Positions 52,841 to 63,898 of a stretch of DNA of 64,000 bases are shown here, one piece after another. How positions within the stretch are numbered: the stretch's first letter is position 1; every line of letters starts with the position of its first letter. A program made the position numbers and the translations under genes. The stretch is from Aradus depressus (Eukaryota; Arthropoda; Insecta; Hemiptera; Aradidae). The stretch is from assembly GCA_963662175.1 (NCBI GenBank), contig OY759216.1, positions 36,907,087-36,971,086 of the forward strand, read 5' to 3'. The notes beneath the pieces are model-generated. The model saw only the letters and a program-made list of their open reading frames with translations, did not search any database and had not been told where the DNA came from.

Positions 52841-53357
52841 TCGGTGTTCGACTGCTGCATCACTCACTGTTTAACGTACTGTTCCCAAAACTGGGCTCTC
52901 TCCCAAGATGTGCCGAGGTGCTTAGAGGTCACTCAAAGAGCAATGGAGAGAAGCATGCTGGGAATTAAGAAGAAGGATAGAGTTCGAAACTCCGAAATAA
53001 GAAGAAAGTCAGGAGTACGGGACGTGAAGGATATGATGCTGCAACAAAAGTGGAAATGGGCAGGACATGTGGCGAGGATGGAAGAAGGAAGATGGACCAA
53101 GAGGACGACAGAGTGGTACCCGATTTACCTGAAGAGAAGAAGAGGAAGACAACTGGTGCGGTGGCGGGACGATCTGGACAGGTTAGCAGGGAGTCTCTGG
53201 CACAGGTCGGCTTGGGACAGGGGAGTATGGAATAAAATGGGAGAGGTTATTCCCAAAGATGGGCCTAGTTTCCAATTTGTCTAGATGTATATTTATTACT
53301 ATTGTTATTGTTAACCTTAAGGAAGCAAATAAAAAAGCTATTATTATTATTATTATT
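52841..53357 (+). pseudogene. RTE-type LINE 3' fragment
   Basis: An open 146-codon frame (52844-53284) has the C-terminus of RTE-clade reverse transcriptase. It shows LEVTQRAMERSMLGI, KDRVRNSEIRRKSGVRDV, KWKWAGHVARMEEGRW, then GRQLVRWRDDLDRLAG and WDRGVWNKMGE, ending in a TAG stop. A short 3' region ends in an ATT repeat (about 53336-53357), the usual RTE tail. The protein is cut off at the left by the provirus junction, and repeat B sequence lies on both far sides. The simplest order is repeat B, then the RTE copy, then the provirus. Confidence 0.8.
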
Positions 53358-53770
53358 CCCATCACATCGGTCTTCGTAACCACCCTGTAGTTCCCCTTTT
53401 CCCTTCAACCGATTCGAAAGAAAAATTACAGGATGTCGTCTAGTTCGGTTCTCGGATATACATATAAAATATCGTGTCGGTACATTCATTACATCGGGAG
53501 TTATTGGGATACTTGTGTTTAGCCATACCCCGATCCGCCCCCTCGCCTTCTCATTGGTCTATTTGGCTGAAAATCAATGGATCGTTCTTCTGGGGCTATA
53601 AATACACATATATAACTTCATGTCATATATATTTTTTTTCCGGTGTAAAGTATATGCCGTGTTTAGAAACACACACATACACAGATATTTTTTTATTCTG
53701 GGGGTCGGAAAACATGAAATTCCAGGGAAAATTCAACGTTGAATTCCTGACCGTTACATAACTGGATTGG
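53358..53770 (+). repeat. Repeat B, right-hand part
   Basis: It continues the copy at 45245-45670 after the RTE fragment: CATCACATCGG, CTTCAACCGATTCG, ATTCATTACATCGGGAGTTA, then the GGTCGGAAAACATGAAATTCC unit. The final palindrome has been lost. Confidence 0.7.
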
Positions 53771-54274
53771 ACAAATGGCAGAGATTTGTATGAATGTATA
53801 TACATTTTCAATTTTTACTTTCCCAACTATACTATTTCAGCAACATCGACTAAATAAAGGAGGGGATATAAAAAAAAATAAATAAACACTAATAACTGCT
53901 CAATACATTATTGAAGTAGCAGAACTAAAATCAGAAAAACTAAAGCCTAACGAGGTATTCATTACCTAACAACGATCTGTTATACAAGATCCTTAACAAA
54001 ATTCTTATAAAATATATTCATTGGATGAAAATTACATTTTTTGTTCCGAATTGAATTCTCAAAAGTGCATCTTTTGTTATTCTAGATGAGAAATTGCTGC
54101 AATCAGATATAGTGAAATATTTTTTTAGGTTCACCAGTTTCATCTGAATAAATATTTATAACTATGCAAATTTTAATATATTTTTTTGCAAACTTGATTC
54201 GAGAAATTTATTTAATAAATACGATAAAAAAGAATGGTCAGTGACGTTATTTTAGTCTTCAAAATAGGCGACTA
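53771..54274. other. Unassigned AT-rich spacer
   Basis: Nothing was recognised. Confidence 0.5.
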
Positions 54275-54339
54275 AAGGTTGAAGATTCGGTTTGGGGCGG
54301 GCGGGTGAGTTGATCCGAGATTGGACGTTATTAGATTTG

Positions 54340-54935
54340 ATCAGGGAAAGGACCTTGCCCTGTTGAACATTTATAGGAGCAATTTCCTGATGGACTGCCT
54401 CATCGCTGTGGGACCTTCAAAGAGGATCCATCTACCAGAGTCCTATCTTTACGTAAGTGAATGTCCCGGGAGTCTCGGGTGTTATCGTAAATAGGTCTTT
54501 ACAGTAGACTCTAGCATCGTTCGATCCGAGAAGCGGTCCTGTGGAACATTTATAGTAGCAATTTCCTGGTGGACTGCATCATCGCTGTGGGACCTTCAAA
54601 GAGGATCCATCTACCAGAGTCCTACCTTCACGTAAGTGAATGTCCCGGGAGTCTCGGGTGTTATCGTAAATAGGTCTTTACAGTAGACTGTAGCATCGTT
54701 CGATCCGAGAAGCGACCTTGGCCCTGTTGAACTTTTGTAGCAGCAATTTCCTGATGGACTGCATCATCGCTGTAGGACCTTCAAAGAGGATCCATCTAGC
54801 AGGGTCCTACCTTCACTAAGGACATGTCTCTGTTATTACCGAGTTATGTCGGCTGATGGACTATGACCATCGATTCGATGGACTGCCACATCGCTGAATG
54901 TCCCTCAAACATGAATCCAGCTGGGGGTAGAGATT
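54340..54935 (+). repeat. ~180-bp tandem repeat, three units plus a partial
   Basis: Comparable points (TGTTGAAC or TGTGGAAC) fall at 54361, 54540 and 54725. Each unit holds AGCAATTTCCTG(A/G)TGGACTGC, CATCGCTGTGGGACC and GAGGATCCATCTA. The first two units are most alike. The third loses part of the GTCCCGGGAGTCTCGGG section. A fourth partial unit ends near 54930. Confidence 0.88.
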
Positions 54936-56229
54936 ATTTCTCGGATAATACCTTTTTTCTGCTTTTCGTAGAATCAGAAAATTCCGAACAACATTTTGAG
55001 TCATGTTAATTTGTACTCACACAGAAGTGAAAAATAGTACAACGGTACTCAAACACATAGACCACCGGAAGCTTCGCAATGTTACTAATTCATGAACTCG
55101 GACGCCGAGAATTTCAAAAAATATTATTCATTATTAAAACATTTCGTGAATCCGTATCATGTCCTACATCCCATAAATCAATAAAAATTGTTTCCCTAAT
55201 GTGATGTTTTTCTAATGCTCTGTGGGCATGGCTCTGAATATTTAAAAGGTATATCAGAACATACCTATTACAATATTATTTTATTTCATGTCATGGAAAA
55301 CAAACTCAGGATTTAATTCTTTGGTTCGCTGAAAAAAAGTCCTTCAGAATGGATTGATATTTATTTCAATGTATTTTTTTTATTGCTTAATTCTTTTAGG
55401 TGAAAAAATAAAAGATTGAACATCTAGTTTTAGTAATCCAAAATTTTGGATTTTGAAAAAAAAAAAGACAGTTTAAGTGAACCGCCATTTAAAATTAAAT
55501 TTCAGAAAATGCATAGGGGTAATTTTTTTGAGAATGACCAAAAATTTACCGAATTTATTTGAACCGGCACATCAAGTGATTGTACATAAAAAATGAAGAG
55601 AGTAACATAATACAAGGAAAAATATACAAACTATAATATATATTTATAATAACATACATTATACACCTATATTTATGTATAGACTATAATAAATAGATTA
55701 TTATATTTATTTCCAAGTCTTGATGTAGACCTTGACGTTTTCATATAAGTCATGTCTAATAATATTATTAGATTGTGGATTAGACTTGATGTAGGCGTGA
55801 AGATTAGTCTTCTCTCTTGGGTACTTTGTCTAAGACCGTAGACAGTTTCGCCCTGGAAGTGGACTGGAGTCTGGAGTGGTGGAGGTCCGTCAGATTTTGG
55901 AGATGCTCCCTGATGTGTGACAGAAACATTTCTTGATGAATTTGGGAAATTTTGGATTACGAAGGATTCACAGATACAAATTTTCATTCAAATCTGACAG
56001 CTTTTGTAAAATAAAAGTGGATATGTATGTTGTTAGAAACAATTTCCAACTTTCCAAACAAAACAATTGTTCCAATTTGATCAGAAATAGTTTCAGTTGA
56101 AAGTTTCCCCCGTAAGACAATAAAAAATTTTTTTTTTACAATTTTATTATCGTAATTGTTCGAAATGGATGAGAAGGAAGGCAACTTATTTCAATTTTTT
56201 TTTTTCTTCCCAGCTTTAAAAAGCATATG
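54936..56229. other. Unassigned sequence
   Basis: A 104-codon minus ORF at 55673-55987 has no recognisable domain or composition. A short palindrome CTAATAATATTATTAG lies near 55757. No other feature was found. Confidence 0.45.
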
Positions 56230-56520
56230 TGAAGTTAAGTTATCGGTTAGGAATCTCATGTTGATTTTTCAACGAAATTTCATGTTTTCCGACCGTTACC
56301 AAATTAAAAATAGAAAATCTCCTGTCTGTGTGTGTCAGTTCGTCTGAGAACATAATAACTCCCGATGGAATGAATGTATCGACATGAAATGTTCTTTGTG
56401 TATCCAGTATCCCTTAAGGACGGCCCCTATTGATTTTCAGCCAAATCAACCAAAGCGAAGAAGGGGATTAACACATAAACTTAGTTGATTAATTCGTGTA
56501 GGAGTGCTATGGCTCACTGT
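56230..56520 (-). repeat. Repeat B copy
   Basis: An inverted copy: GTTATCGGTTAGGAATC, TTTCCGACCG, TAATGAATG-like units and TGATTAATTCGTGTAGG. Confidence 0.65.
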
Positions 56521-57019
56521 TCAACGAACCGAGTATAACTTCCTAGATTCTTGTTTAGACTATAAAATGAATCGGGGGACAAAATGTGTAAAGTCTGCTG
56601 TGGTTTTATGGTCATGTGACAGTAATTAAAGTGGTAGTGAAATTTGTATGAACTTCCCCAGGTCAAGAATTCACGGTTAGACTCCCGGGCCCCTCTTGTA
56701 CTTATTTACAGACACGACCCCACCTCACAGTGGAGTACCGAAACTGTCAAATATTCAGCAGAACCTATGGCCGGCGACATGAAACCAACACACGCACCTT
56801 TAAAGCTACAGGGCTACAGTTTTAGAGTTCAGTAGACCGAAAATAATATAAAGGAACTCATATAACGGGGATAATCCTTGAGAAAATTTGATCATCTTCA
56901 AATAAAAGAAAATATCTCAGAAATAATTAATTTTAATTTTATTTATTGTATTGAAATTTTTTATTTTGTATATATACTATAAAAAAACAAGTAGAGGTTA
57001 GGTTAGATTTTATTACTCA
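56521..57019. other. Unassigned sequence
   Basis: A 63-codon ORF (56644-56835) lacks features. Nothing else was seen. Confidence 0.45.
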
Positions 57020-57306
57020 TTCCCGGGCTTTAACTACGAGGTCATATCGCCTACTACCAGAGCGCTCTTTCGTCACTCTGGTGGACATGAGCCGGACTCT
57101 ACTGTGGGAGTCCTAAATTTTGCCTACCCTAAATTTTTATTCACCTAGGTTAAGGGGTCTTTAACGAGTACCTGACATCGTACAGGCTCGGTACCATCGC
57201 TTAACGTCCTATCCGAAGGACAACGTGCTTAAGTTTATTTTACCTCCTAGATAAAATAAACTAAGGGCCTCGGTCGGGTTTCCAACTCACGACCTTGAGC
57301 TCAGAA
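57020..57306 (-). repeat. SINE-1, copy m
   Basis: The longest single copy: the tail complement (CCCGGGCTTTAACTACGAGG), the complete body and a damaged B-box complement (GGTTTCCAACTC). The first ~35 bp of the tRNA head is absent; the sequence changes abruptly after CTCAGAAGTCATT. Confidence 0.85.
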
Positions 57307-57320
57307 GTCATTCTTTATAT

Positions 57321-58118
57321 TGTTATACCCTGTGGACAATTGTTATTGTTGTTGTGCAGCAGGGACCGGTGACGCTGCGAGCGAAACAAGAGCGAAGTAT
57401 TGGTTGTTTGGAGTTGAATGAAAGATAATTGCATTTGGAAGAACCAGCGATGCCTGCAAGGGAATCGCGATCGCTGGGAGCGGAAACAAAGAACAAAGAA
57501 AAAAGAGGATGGAAAGGAAACAGATAATTGTCTACATCCGGTGTATGAGGAACAGTGAGGCGGGGTACCCACACCTGTTCTAAGAATGAAAGCTGATGCA
57601 ACCGGTGATCTGTGATTGGTTGGAGATAAATTTGGCGGAAACCAACAGCCAATCAGACGTCGGGATCCGTTCCCCCACCACGATGGCTCACTCTGTGTTC
57701 ATGTCTCGGCCGATCACCACTTTCCTTTTCTTTGTACAGTTTAGTTTGAATATGTGAATTGATTCACTCTTCCCTCATGTGTCGACCGGTCATCTTTTAT
57801 ATTTACAGGCCACATCGAAATAGTCAGTGAGATACACTTTGAATTCGGACAGTACAAAGTCAGTGAAAATGTAAATTCTATCGTGGCTTCGAAACTACGC
57901 AGATCTTCAAGGACTATGTGATTAGATGATATCATTATCGAGGTACCTCATAATTAAGTAATAATTCAGTCCTTCAGACACATGGCCAAAATATAGATTC
58001 AATTGTTTCTTTTATAAATATTATATGTTTTTTTTGTTGTTTTTAAATAAATATGTTACTGTGCTAGTAATCTGATTCATTCCATTCTCCCCATTCATGC
58101 TTCTTCTAGTTAGCAACA
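57321..58118 (+). repeat. Possible solo LTR
   Basis: A 798-bp segment starts TGTTATACCC and ends TAGCAACA (TGTT/AACA ends). It is richer in GC than its surroundings in the first half and has an AATAAATATG motif near the end. It lies where SINE copy m breaks off. No target duplication is visible and the SINE does not resume, so this is tentative. Confidence 0.3.
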
Positions 58119-58435
58119 ATAATTAATTATTATTGATTACTGATGGCCTCTACATGTTAGGAACTTGTAAACGTTCTTTACGTGAGGAGTGCACTCAGCT
58201 ATCCAGACATTGTTTAATTAAAGTCGCGATATAATAATTTTCAATTTTAATAATTTTTCGATATTAAGTAATTGTATTTTTTTACTAATTACGTAATTTG
58301 CATTCACACGAGAAGGAGAGTTGTTACAATATATTTTGTTATAATCTTTAATTTATAGCTTTATTGTTATTCCGATATTAGTCCATCTTGTCCAATCCAA
58401 TTTGACTTATTGTAAAGAATATCTGTTATAAAATA
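58119..58435. other. Unassigned AT-rich spacer
   Basis: Nothing was recognised. Confidence 0.5.
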
Positions 58436-59332
58436 CAGTGAAGCTTCTCCATAACGGACATCGATCGGGACAAAATTAGTGTCTGTTAACAGAGGTGTCC
58501 ATTGGGGAGTGACAAGTTACAGAAATACTCAGAAAAACATGTACATATCAGATAAAAAACATATAATATAAACATATTCACATTGTGTTATGACACTTTT
58601 AGGACAGAAATATATGTACATATTATGTACGTACTATAAAAAAAAATATGTAGGTTTAAAAAAATACAAAAATCTGAAAAAATAGAAATGAATGTGGTCA
58701 TGTTGTAAAAAATTGATCAAATGATGATTGAGGGTCAATTCAAAAACCCTATTAACTACCGCTGTAATGAATGTTTCGAAACAAACTTTAGTATGAGGAT
58801 TTAAGAGCCTTTATGTAATCAACCATTAAATATTAGCGCAAACGGTCGACTGGTTTTGGAAGGGGGGAAAAGTTAATTGATTCTTTCTGGGGAAGTAAGG
58901 AGACGAGTTTTTTAATTGTATCTTAAAACTTTTTAACTGTCTTTACAAGCTCTTGATGGACACATAGTTTCGGAGGCGACCTGACCGCCGAAAAGACGAA
59001 TGCAAACTGAGTCACATTTTTAAGAAGTGTTTGTTTTGTGTAGAGGGAGTTTCCAGGGAAAGAAAATTGAATTTTCAAACTAAATCCCCTATCATTTTCT
59101 CCAAACTTTTGTCGTTTGGGAAAAAGTTAACTTTAAAATTTTTTTTTTTTTTTTTGGAACGTAAACTTTTCTGTTCTCAATAGGCTTATGGGGGTGGCCT
59201 CTCGGGATCCAAGTTCCATCAGGAAGGGGTCCGCAGTAGAAGGGTTAAAATACGTAGATGTACTATGCTTTGGGCCGGGACAAAGTCAGAATCCTCCGTT
59301 AATAGAGGTGTCTTTTAAGAGAACTTTCACTG
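58436..59332. mobile_element. Pogo/Tc1-like non-autonomous element
   Basis: The left end CAGTGAAGCTTCTCCATAAC and the complement of the right end (CAGTGAAAGTTCTCTTAAAA) share a start. A second shared block lies inward (GTTAACAGAGGTGTCC versus the complement near 59298-59312 in TTAATAGAGGTGTC). CAGTG ends with ACCTC and AACGGA sub-repeats are typical of pogo-type elements. TA precedes the left end. No transposase remains. A repeat B copy has inserted inside. Confidence 0.55.
58735..58900 (-). repeat. Repeat B copy
   Basis: An inverted copy: TTAACTACCGCTGTAATGAATG, AGTATGAGGATTTAAGAGCC, AGCGCAAACGGTCG and TTCTTTCTGGGGAAGTAAG. Confidence 0.65.
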
Positions 59333-60427
59333 TCCTACTTTAGCATGAAGACCGGGATCCCAAAGTTCTTCTAGAGAGTCATGAAGTACCCCAAACTGAA
59401 GCTGAACGAATATTCCTCTTCTCACTCCTCCAACTAAAGCCTTTCATCCCTCTGAAGTTGCCTTCGAGATGCCCACACCTTTTTTAGGGAAGGCTCCGGG
59501 TTACAACTTAATTATGGGTTCAGTCCTTCGACATCTTCCCGAAAAAGCTATCATTTTTCTTACCTATCCTATATAGGTAAGAAAAATTATAGCTATCTAT
59601 AAAATAGTGTACTTAAGACGTACTACTTATAGAATACTATTGCTCTTTGGAAATTTTCTATAATAAAAATCATTCCCAAACCTCATAAATTCTCTCACCT
59701 AGGTACTCTCTTTCTCATTCTATTAGTCTGTTACCAGTTCTAGGTAAAATTCTAGAGAAACTAAGCGCGTTTATCCCATTTTTCATTCCTTTAATATCAT
59801 CCGAATTCATCAATTCGGCTTTCATTCCCAACATTCCACAATCCAGCAATGACACCGTATTGTAGATAAGGAGTACTGTTCCAGTGTCTTCCTTGTTGTT
59901 GCTCTGGAAATATCCATCATCAAACCTACTACCATATCTTTAAGTCCTACCTTACAGATCGCTACTGCTGTGTTCATCATGGTAGTGCACAATCCTCTTT
60001 CCTTCCTCAGCTAGCTGGCGTTCCTCAAGGCAGTATCCGATATTCCTTCCCATCCTAATACCTTGCTATGCACTTTCGCGGATGACACCGCCACACTTTC
60101 CTCAGACAGTGATTCATAAAAAGCTTCCGATTCCCCTCAGGAACTTTCTTCATCCCTTGAGACATGGTTCCGCAGGTGGAGGATCAAAGTCAACGATAAG
60201 AAATGTACACACATCACCTTCATCCTGCGCCGTGCAAGATGTCCTCCTGTCACTTTTTTATATCGCATCCCTTCCCGTTGCGAATCGGATCCACTACCTT
60301 GGGTTATTTATATACAGACGCCTCACATGAAATCCTAGATTAAAAAGAAAATAACTTAATCGACGATACATACACTTATTACGACTATTAAACAACAGAT
60401 CGAAACTTACAATAAGTAATAAGACTC

Positions 60428-60660
60428 ATAGAAATAAAAGACGTTGTCTTCCCACTGTTTTAGGGGAAGGTCTAATAGCTTTCCAACGAGCCCTCTTCCA
60501 AATCCCTACAATTTGTACACCCTCAGATAACCAATGTTTCTTAACTTCTGGTTAGCAAATTAATGTTTGGTTAAGACCTAAAGGTTTTGTTAAAAACAGT
60601 GGGAAGACAACGTCTTTTATTTCTATTAGAAATCTAGTCCCACAACATCTTACTATCACA
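60428..60660. mobile_element. Family D foldback inserted in the Jockey relic
   Basis: The arms AGAAATAAAAGACGTTGTC and its complement face each other across CACTGTTTT/AAAACAGTG. The family end ACAACATCTTACTATCACAT closes it. TAATAAGACTCA or AATAAGACTCA occurs on both sides (about 60418-60429 and 60664-60675), a target duplication of about 11-12 bp. That length is unlike Tc1, Harbinger or hAT and is typical of LINE-type or Penelope-type integration. The centre is split by the 127-bp element. The hammerhead-like core is absent in this short copy. Confidence 0.65.
60463..60589 (+). mobile_element. 127-bp element with TTA duplication, copy 1
   Basis: It begins GGGGAAGGTCTAATAGC, ends GGTTTTG and is flanked by TTA on both sides (60460-60462 and 60590-60592). 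It sits exactly in the centre of the family D palindrome. The ends are not inverted repeats. Confidence 0.7.
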
Positions 60661-60990
60661 TATAATAAGACTCATTTACAACCAATTACTGAAGCCAATA
60701 AGAGCGTATGTAGCTGAACTCTGAGGCTCACCTAAACCATCGAATTCTTATAGAATCCAAATCCTACAATCCCGTGTCCTTTTTAAAATCACAAACGCTC
60801 CATTCCTCATCTCTAATGCTATCCTTCACAATGGATTCCCTTTATAAGGGATTTAATTAAATTCCGCTACAGAAAATTCCATTCTACACTTCCCTTTCAC
60901 CCTAATCCGCTAGTATGCCGACTTGCGACAAGAACCGATAATGTTCATGGTCGAAAACTGAGGTGACAATGGCCTCGAGACCTACTAGTT

Positions 60991-61286
60991 GATTGAAGAC
61001 TTAATCATCTACACACTTTTTATGACATAGCTTTCTTATCATTTAACATTTTTTATCTAATTTTATTTTCTATTTCATTAATCAGCTGATTATTGCAAGA
61101 TAATAGTAATTAATGAATGATTTTTCTTTCATTATCCAAGACATTTATTTATTCGTGTGAATATTTTAAAAAAAGGCATGAATCTTATATATTGATATAT
61201 TCTGGATACTTTGTTTTGGAACTCCTTTTCTTCAGAACAAGAAGATTGAAAAAATCGGTCCCGGATTGCAGCCCCTAACGATGTTA
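60991..61286. other. Unassigned spacer
   Basis: Nothing was recognised. Confidence 0.5.
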
Positions 61287-61414
61287 GGGGAAGGTCTAAT
61301 AGCTATCCAACGAGCCCTCTTCCAAATCCCTACAATTTGTACACCCTCAGATAACCAATGTTTCTTAACTTCTGGTTAGCAAATTAATGTTTGGTTAAGA
61401 ACCTAAATGTTTTG
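61287..61414 (+). mobile_element. 127-bp element with TTA duplication, copy 2
   Basis: It is nearly identical to copy 1, 128 bp long, again flanked by TTA (61284-61286 and 61415-61417). Two independent TTA-flanked copies fix the ends of this small element. Confidence 0.75.
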
Positions 61415-61559
61415 TTATTCGGCCCAGATTACACTCTTATTGTGTTCCTTCTCAGAGCTCGAGTAATCTTTATGCGGTAAAAATAATGGGTCCTTTCTGT
61501 TTTCCCCCACAATATCCATAATAATTTTGTATTATGTTACTTTTGAAACTTACCAGGTA
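61415..61559. other. Unassigned spacer
   Basis: Nothing was recognised. Confidence 0.5.
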
Positions 61560-61940
61560 ACAACTCAAAAACCCCACTTACTGCTGATGTAATGAATACA
61601 TCGACATGAACTTTCATATTTAAATTCAAAACCCAATCAGAATAGCAACTATAAATTTCCCGCGAAATCGGCCGAAGAGAAAAGAGAGATCAGGGGAGGG
61701 GTCTCGACTCAAAAACGCTAATAACTACATATATTTTGTGTTATGCGTACCCCCTAATCCCCCCTTGCCTTTCGTCGATTTGGCTGAAGAGCAATAGGTG
61801 TTGTCGTTAGAGGGTTCTGGGTTCACATACAAAATTTCATGTCGATACATTCATTCTATCGGGAGTTCACAGACGCACAGTCACACGATCTCTCAGAAAT
61901 TTTTACTCTTCAAGTTATGTAATCGGTCGGTTTGATAATT
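61560..61940. repeat. Two repeat B pieces in opposite directions
   Basis: 61560-61725 is inverted (CTGCTGATGTAATGAATACATCGAC, GAGAAAAGAGAGATCAGGGG). 61735-61935 is forward (CCCCTTGCCTTTCGTCG, ATTCATTCTATCGGGAGTTCACAGAC). They meet near 61730. Confidence 0.6.
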
Positions 61941-62829
61941 TTTCTGCTGGTATACTTATCTCCCATTTATGTTTTGGGGTTTCAGAACCTAGCTAATATA
62001 AACGTTTCGAGAAAAACTCTTATTTTCACTAGGTACCTAAAAATTGTTTTTGTACAAACAACAAATAATCTCGTATGATGTTCGACGTGAATTCAATATA
62101 CTAATAACGTCTATACGTGTCTAGCCTCTTTCGTGTCGATACTTTCATTCTATCGGGAGTAATCGTGTTCACACATACAGATAGAATTTTTTTGACGTGA
62201 AAACCTCTATTCGCTCGTTAAGCACAGTGATAGCCGGTCAAACTTTCTTGTTACAAAATACCGTCAGATTTCAATCGATAATAAATACGAGACTAATAAT
62301 GCGATAACAACGGTTAAGGTCACAATGGATATAACATGTCTGTACGTGTTTGTTGTGCAGTGTTTGTTTTGCCTGTGACGTTATCGGGCAAGTGTGGGCG
62401 CCGGCGGATGTGGTCGTAAAACATAAAATTTCGTTGAAAACTCATTGCTTTCTACAAAAACTTTTGCTTCTAAGACCATTCTGTAAACTTTTTTTTTTTT
62501 TGCTGTTCGCGAGAAAAAAGTGCCCATCCGTTATCGCCGTCAAGATGAAAATATAGGTAATCTCTTGTAGACAAAAGAAATAAAATGATTTTGCCCCTTT
62601 TTTTTCATTGTGGTTTTTGAAGTCCGATAAAAAAGTTTGATGGCAAACGAACTTTACTTGATGAATAATTCATAAGAGTTCGTTTTTCACAGCTTTTTAA
62701 GAGAAGATTTCCCCAACATTTCCAATCTTATCATCAATTTGTTTGAAAAAAAGGAATTATATTTAGTTTATATTTTCTTGGCTTTAGAATGGAGTATACT
62801 AAATGCTCGAGTTCTTCCAAATTCGAAGC
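61941..62829. other. Mostly unassigned sequence
   Basis: A short repeat B fragment lies at about 62125-62175. A 68-codon ORF at 62350-62556 crosses a T12 run and has no recognised domain. A real exon cannot be excluded but is not supported. Confidence 0.4.
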
Positions 62830-63075
62830 CCAAAAAGACAATGCCTAATAATTTTCAGCGGACCAGCAGAACGGGAGAGAGCGATTCAACTCAAATACCC
62901 CAATAACTGCCGATGTAATAAATGTATCGACACAAAATGTATTACAAGGATTCAGGAATATTGAGTTTTAGCCAAAACGATCGATTGGCTTTAGAGGGGG
63001 AGCAAAAACGGAATTGATTAATTCGAGCTGGGGAAGTACATTGCTGACGATTTTTTTAATTTTTTTTGGAACCTG
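62830..63075 (-). repeat. Repeat B copy
   Basis: An inverted copy: CCAATAACTGCCGATGTAATAAATG, AGCCAAAACGATCGATTGGC, then TTCGAGCTGGGGAAGTACATTGC. Confidence 0.7.
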
Positions 63076-63280
63076 TAAGATAGATTAGATTGTTATCGAG
63101 ACACAAATAGCACCTCTTCCCATATTCACCCACTTCCTCTAATTTGACCAATTCCTCTAATTCTATCTATAGAAACAGATAAACATAAACAGGGGGTAGC
63201 TTTCACTTTGCTCGATTAAAAAGGTACTGAATCCCAAGGGATCAAAAGTACGCAAATTTTTATAATGCTATAACTAAAGT
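63076..63280. other. Unassigned spacer
   Basis: Nothing was recognised. Confidence 0.5.
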
Positions 63281-63390
63281 TATATATAACCAAAACGGTC
63301 AATAGGTCGAGGGAGAGCAAAAACTTAGTTAATTATTTCATCCTGGGGATGTACGTTGCCCGTGATTCACTGACAATTTTTTTTTTTTTA
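63281..63390 (-). repeat. Repeat B end with outer hairpin
   Basis: ACCAAAACGGTCAATAGG, TCATCCTGGGGATGTACG, then the outer hairpin (GTGATTCACTGAC). Confidence 0.65.
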
Positions 63391-63684
63391 ATTTACTGAT
63401 ACAATCGTCCTTGTCAGAAATCCCGGCTTTACAGCAGTCCTATTGACGTCCTTTTCTTCAACTTTTTTATCTCCACCTCTCTCTCAAAAAAAGTAAACCC
63501 TTCTTATCAAAGACCTCAAAGAAACGAGCTGTACCTAATGTACTTCAATTTAAACAGAACGAAGTGAGGTTAAACAAGAGGTCACCCCAGAGATTCCGAC
63601 CTGAAAACCAGAAATGTTAGCAAGACTCACTCAAGTACCGACCATAAAGATCCTAGTCTTATCTTAACAATTCCGATTTTTTAC
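63391..63684. other. Unassigned spacer
   Basis: Nothing was recognised. Confidence 0.5.
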
Positions 63685-63898
63685 TTCAGATATACGAAGT
63701 ATAGTGGAAGTTATGTAATCGGTCAAAAATTCGATGCGGAGTTTTCAACGGAATTTCAAGTTTTCGGATCTCTAGATTCCAAATATGAAAAAAAAAGTCT
63801 GCCAAAGAGGATCAACTCATAAAACACAATAACTGCCGGTGTAATGAATGTATCGACATGAAATTCCATATTTAAAGTCAAAACCCTATGAGAACCTT
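63685..63898 (-). repeat. Repeat B copy with complete terminal palindrome
   Basis: An inverted copy starting ACTTCAGATATACGAAGTATAG, then GGAAGTTATGTAATCGG, and continuing through the TAACTGCCGGTGTAATGAATG unit to AAAACCCTATGAG, where the RTE end begins. Confidence 0.75.

Larger units (their letters stand above)
59390..60990 (+). pseudogene. Jockey-type reverse transcriptase relic
   Basis: Frames on the plus strand follow Jockey-clade ORF2 in order but switch frame often and contain stops. KAPGYNLIMGSVLRHLPEKA lies near 59490-59550. Next comes HQFGF and NIPQSSND-like text near 59810-59840, then YLTDRYCCVHHGSAQSSFLP near 59945-60015. The RT active-site FADD is at 60074-60085 (TFADDTA). After it come LETWFRRWRIKVNDKKCTHI (60150-60215), YLGL near 60290, and NQLLKPIRAYVAEL (60680-60720). 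The RIQILQSRVLFKITNAPFLI segment (60750-60815) is followed by an end near 60990. Local damage includes an inverted duplication at 59546-59594. A family D element (about 60428-60660) is inserted in it, with the LINE sequence AATAAGACTCA duplicated on both sides. Confidence 0.85.

Noticed and set aside
57321..58118. Certain solo LTR
   Set aside because: TG..CA ends exist, but no target duplication is found and the interrupted SINE does not resume. Kept only as a low-confidence feature.
62350..62556. Possible first exon of a host gene
   Set aside because: The ORF crosses a homopolymer run and shows no domain, promoter or clear splice donor.
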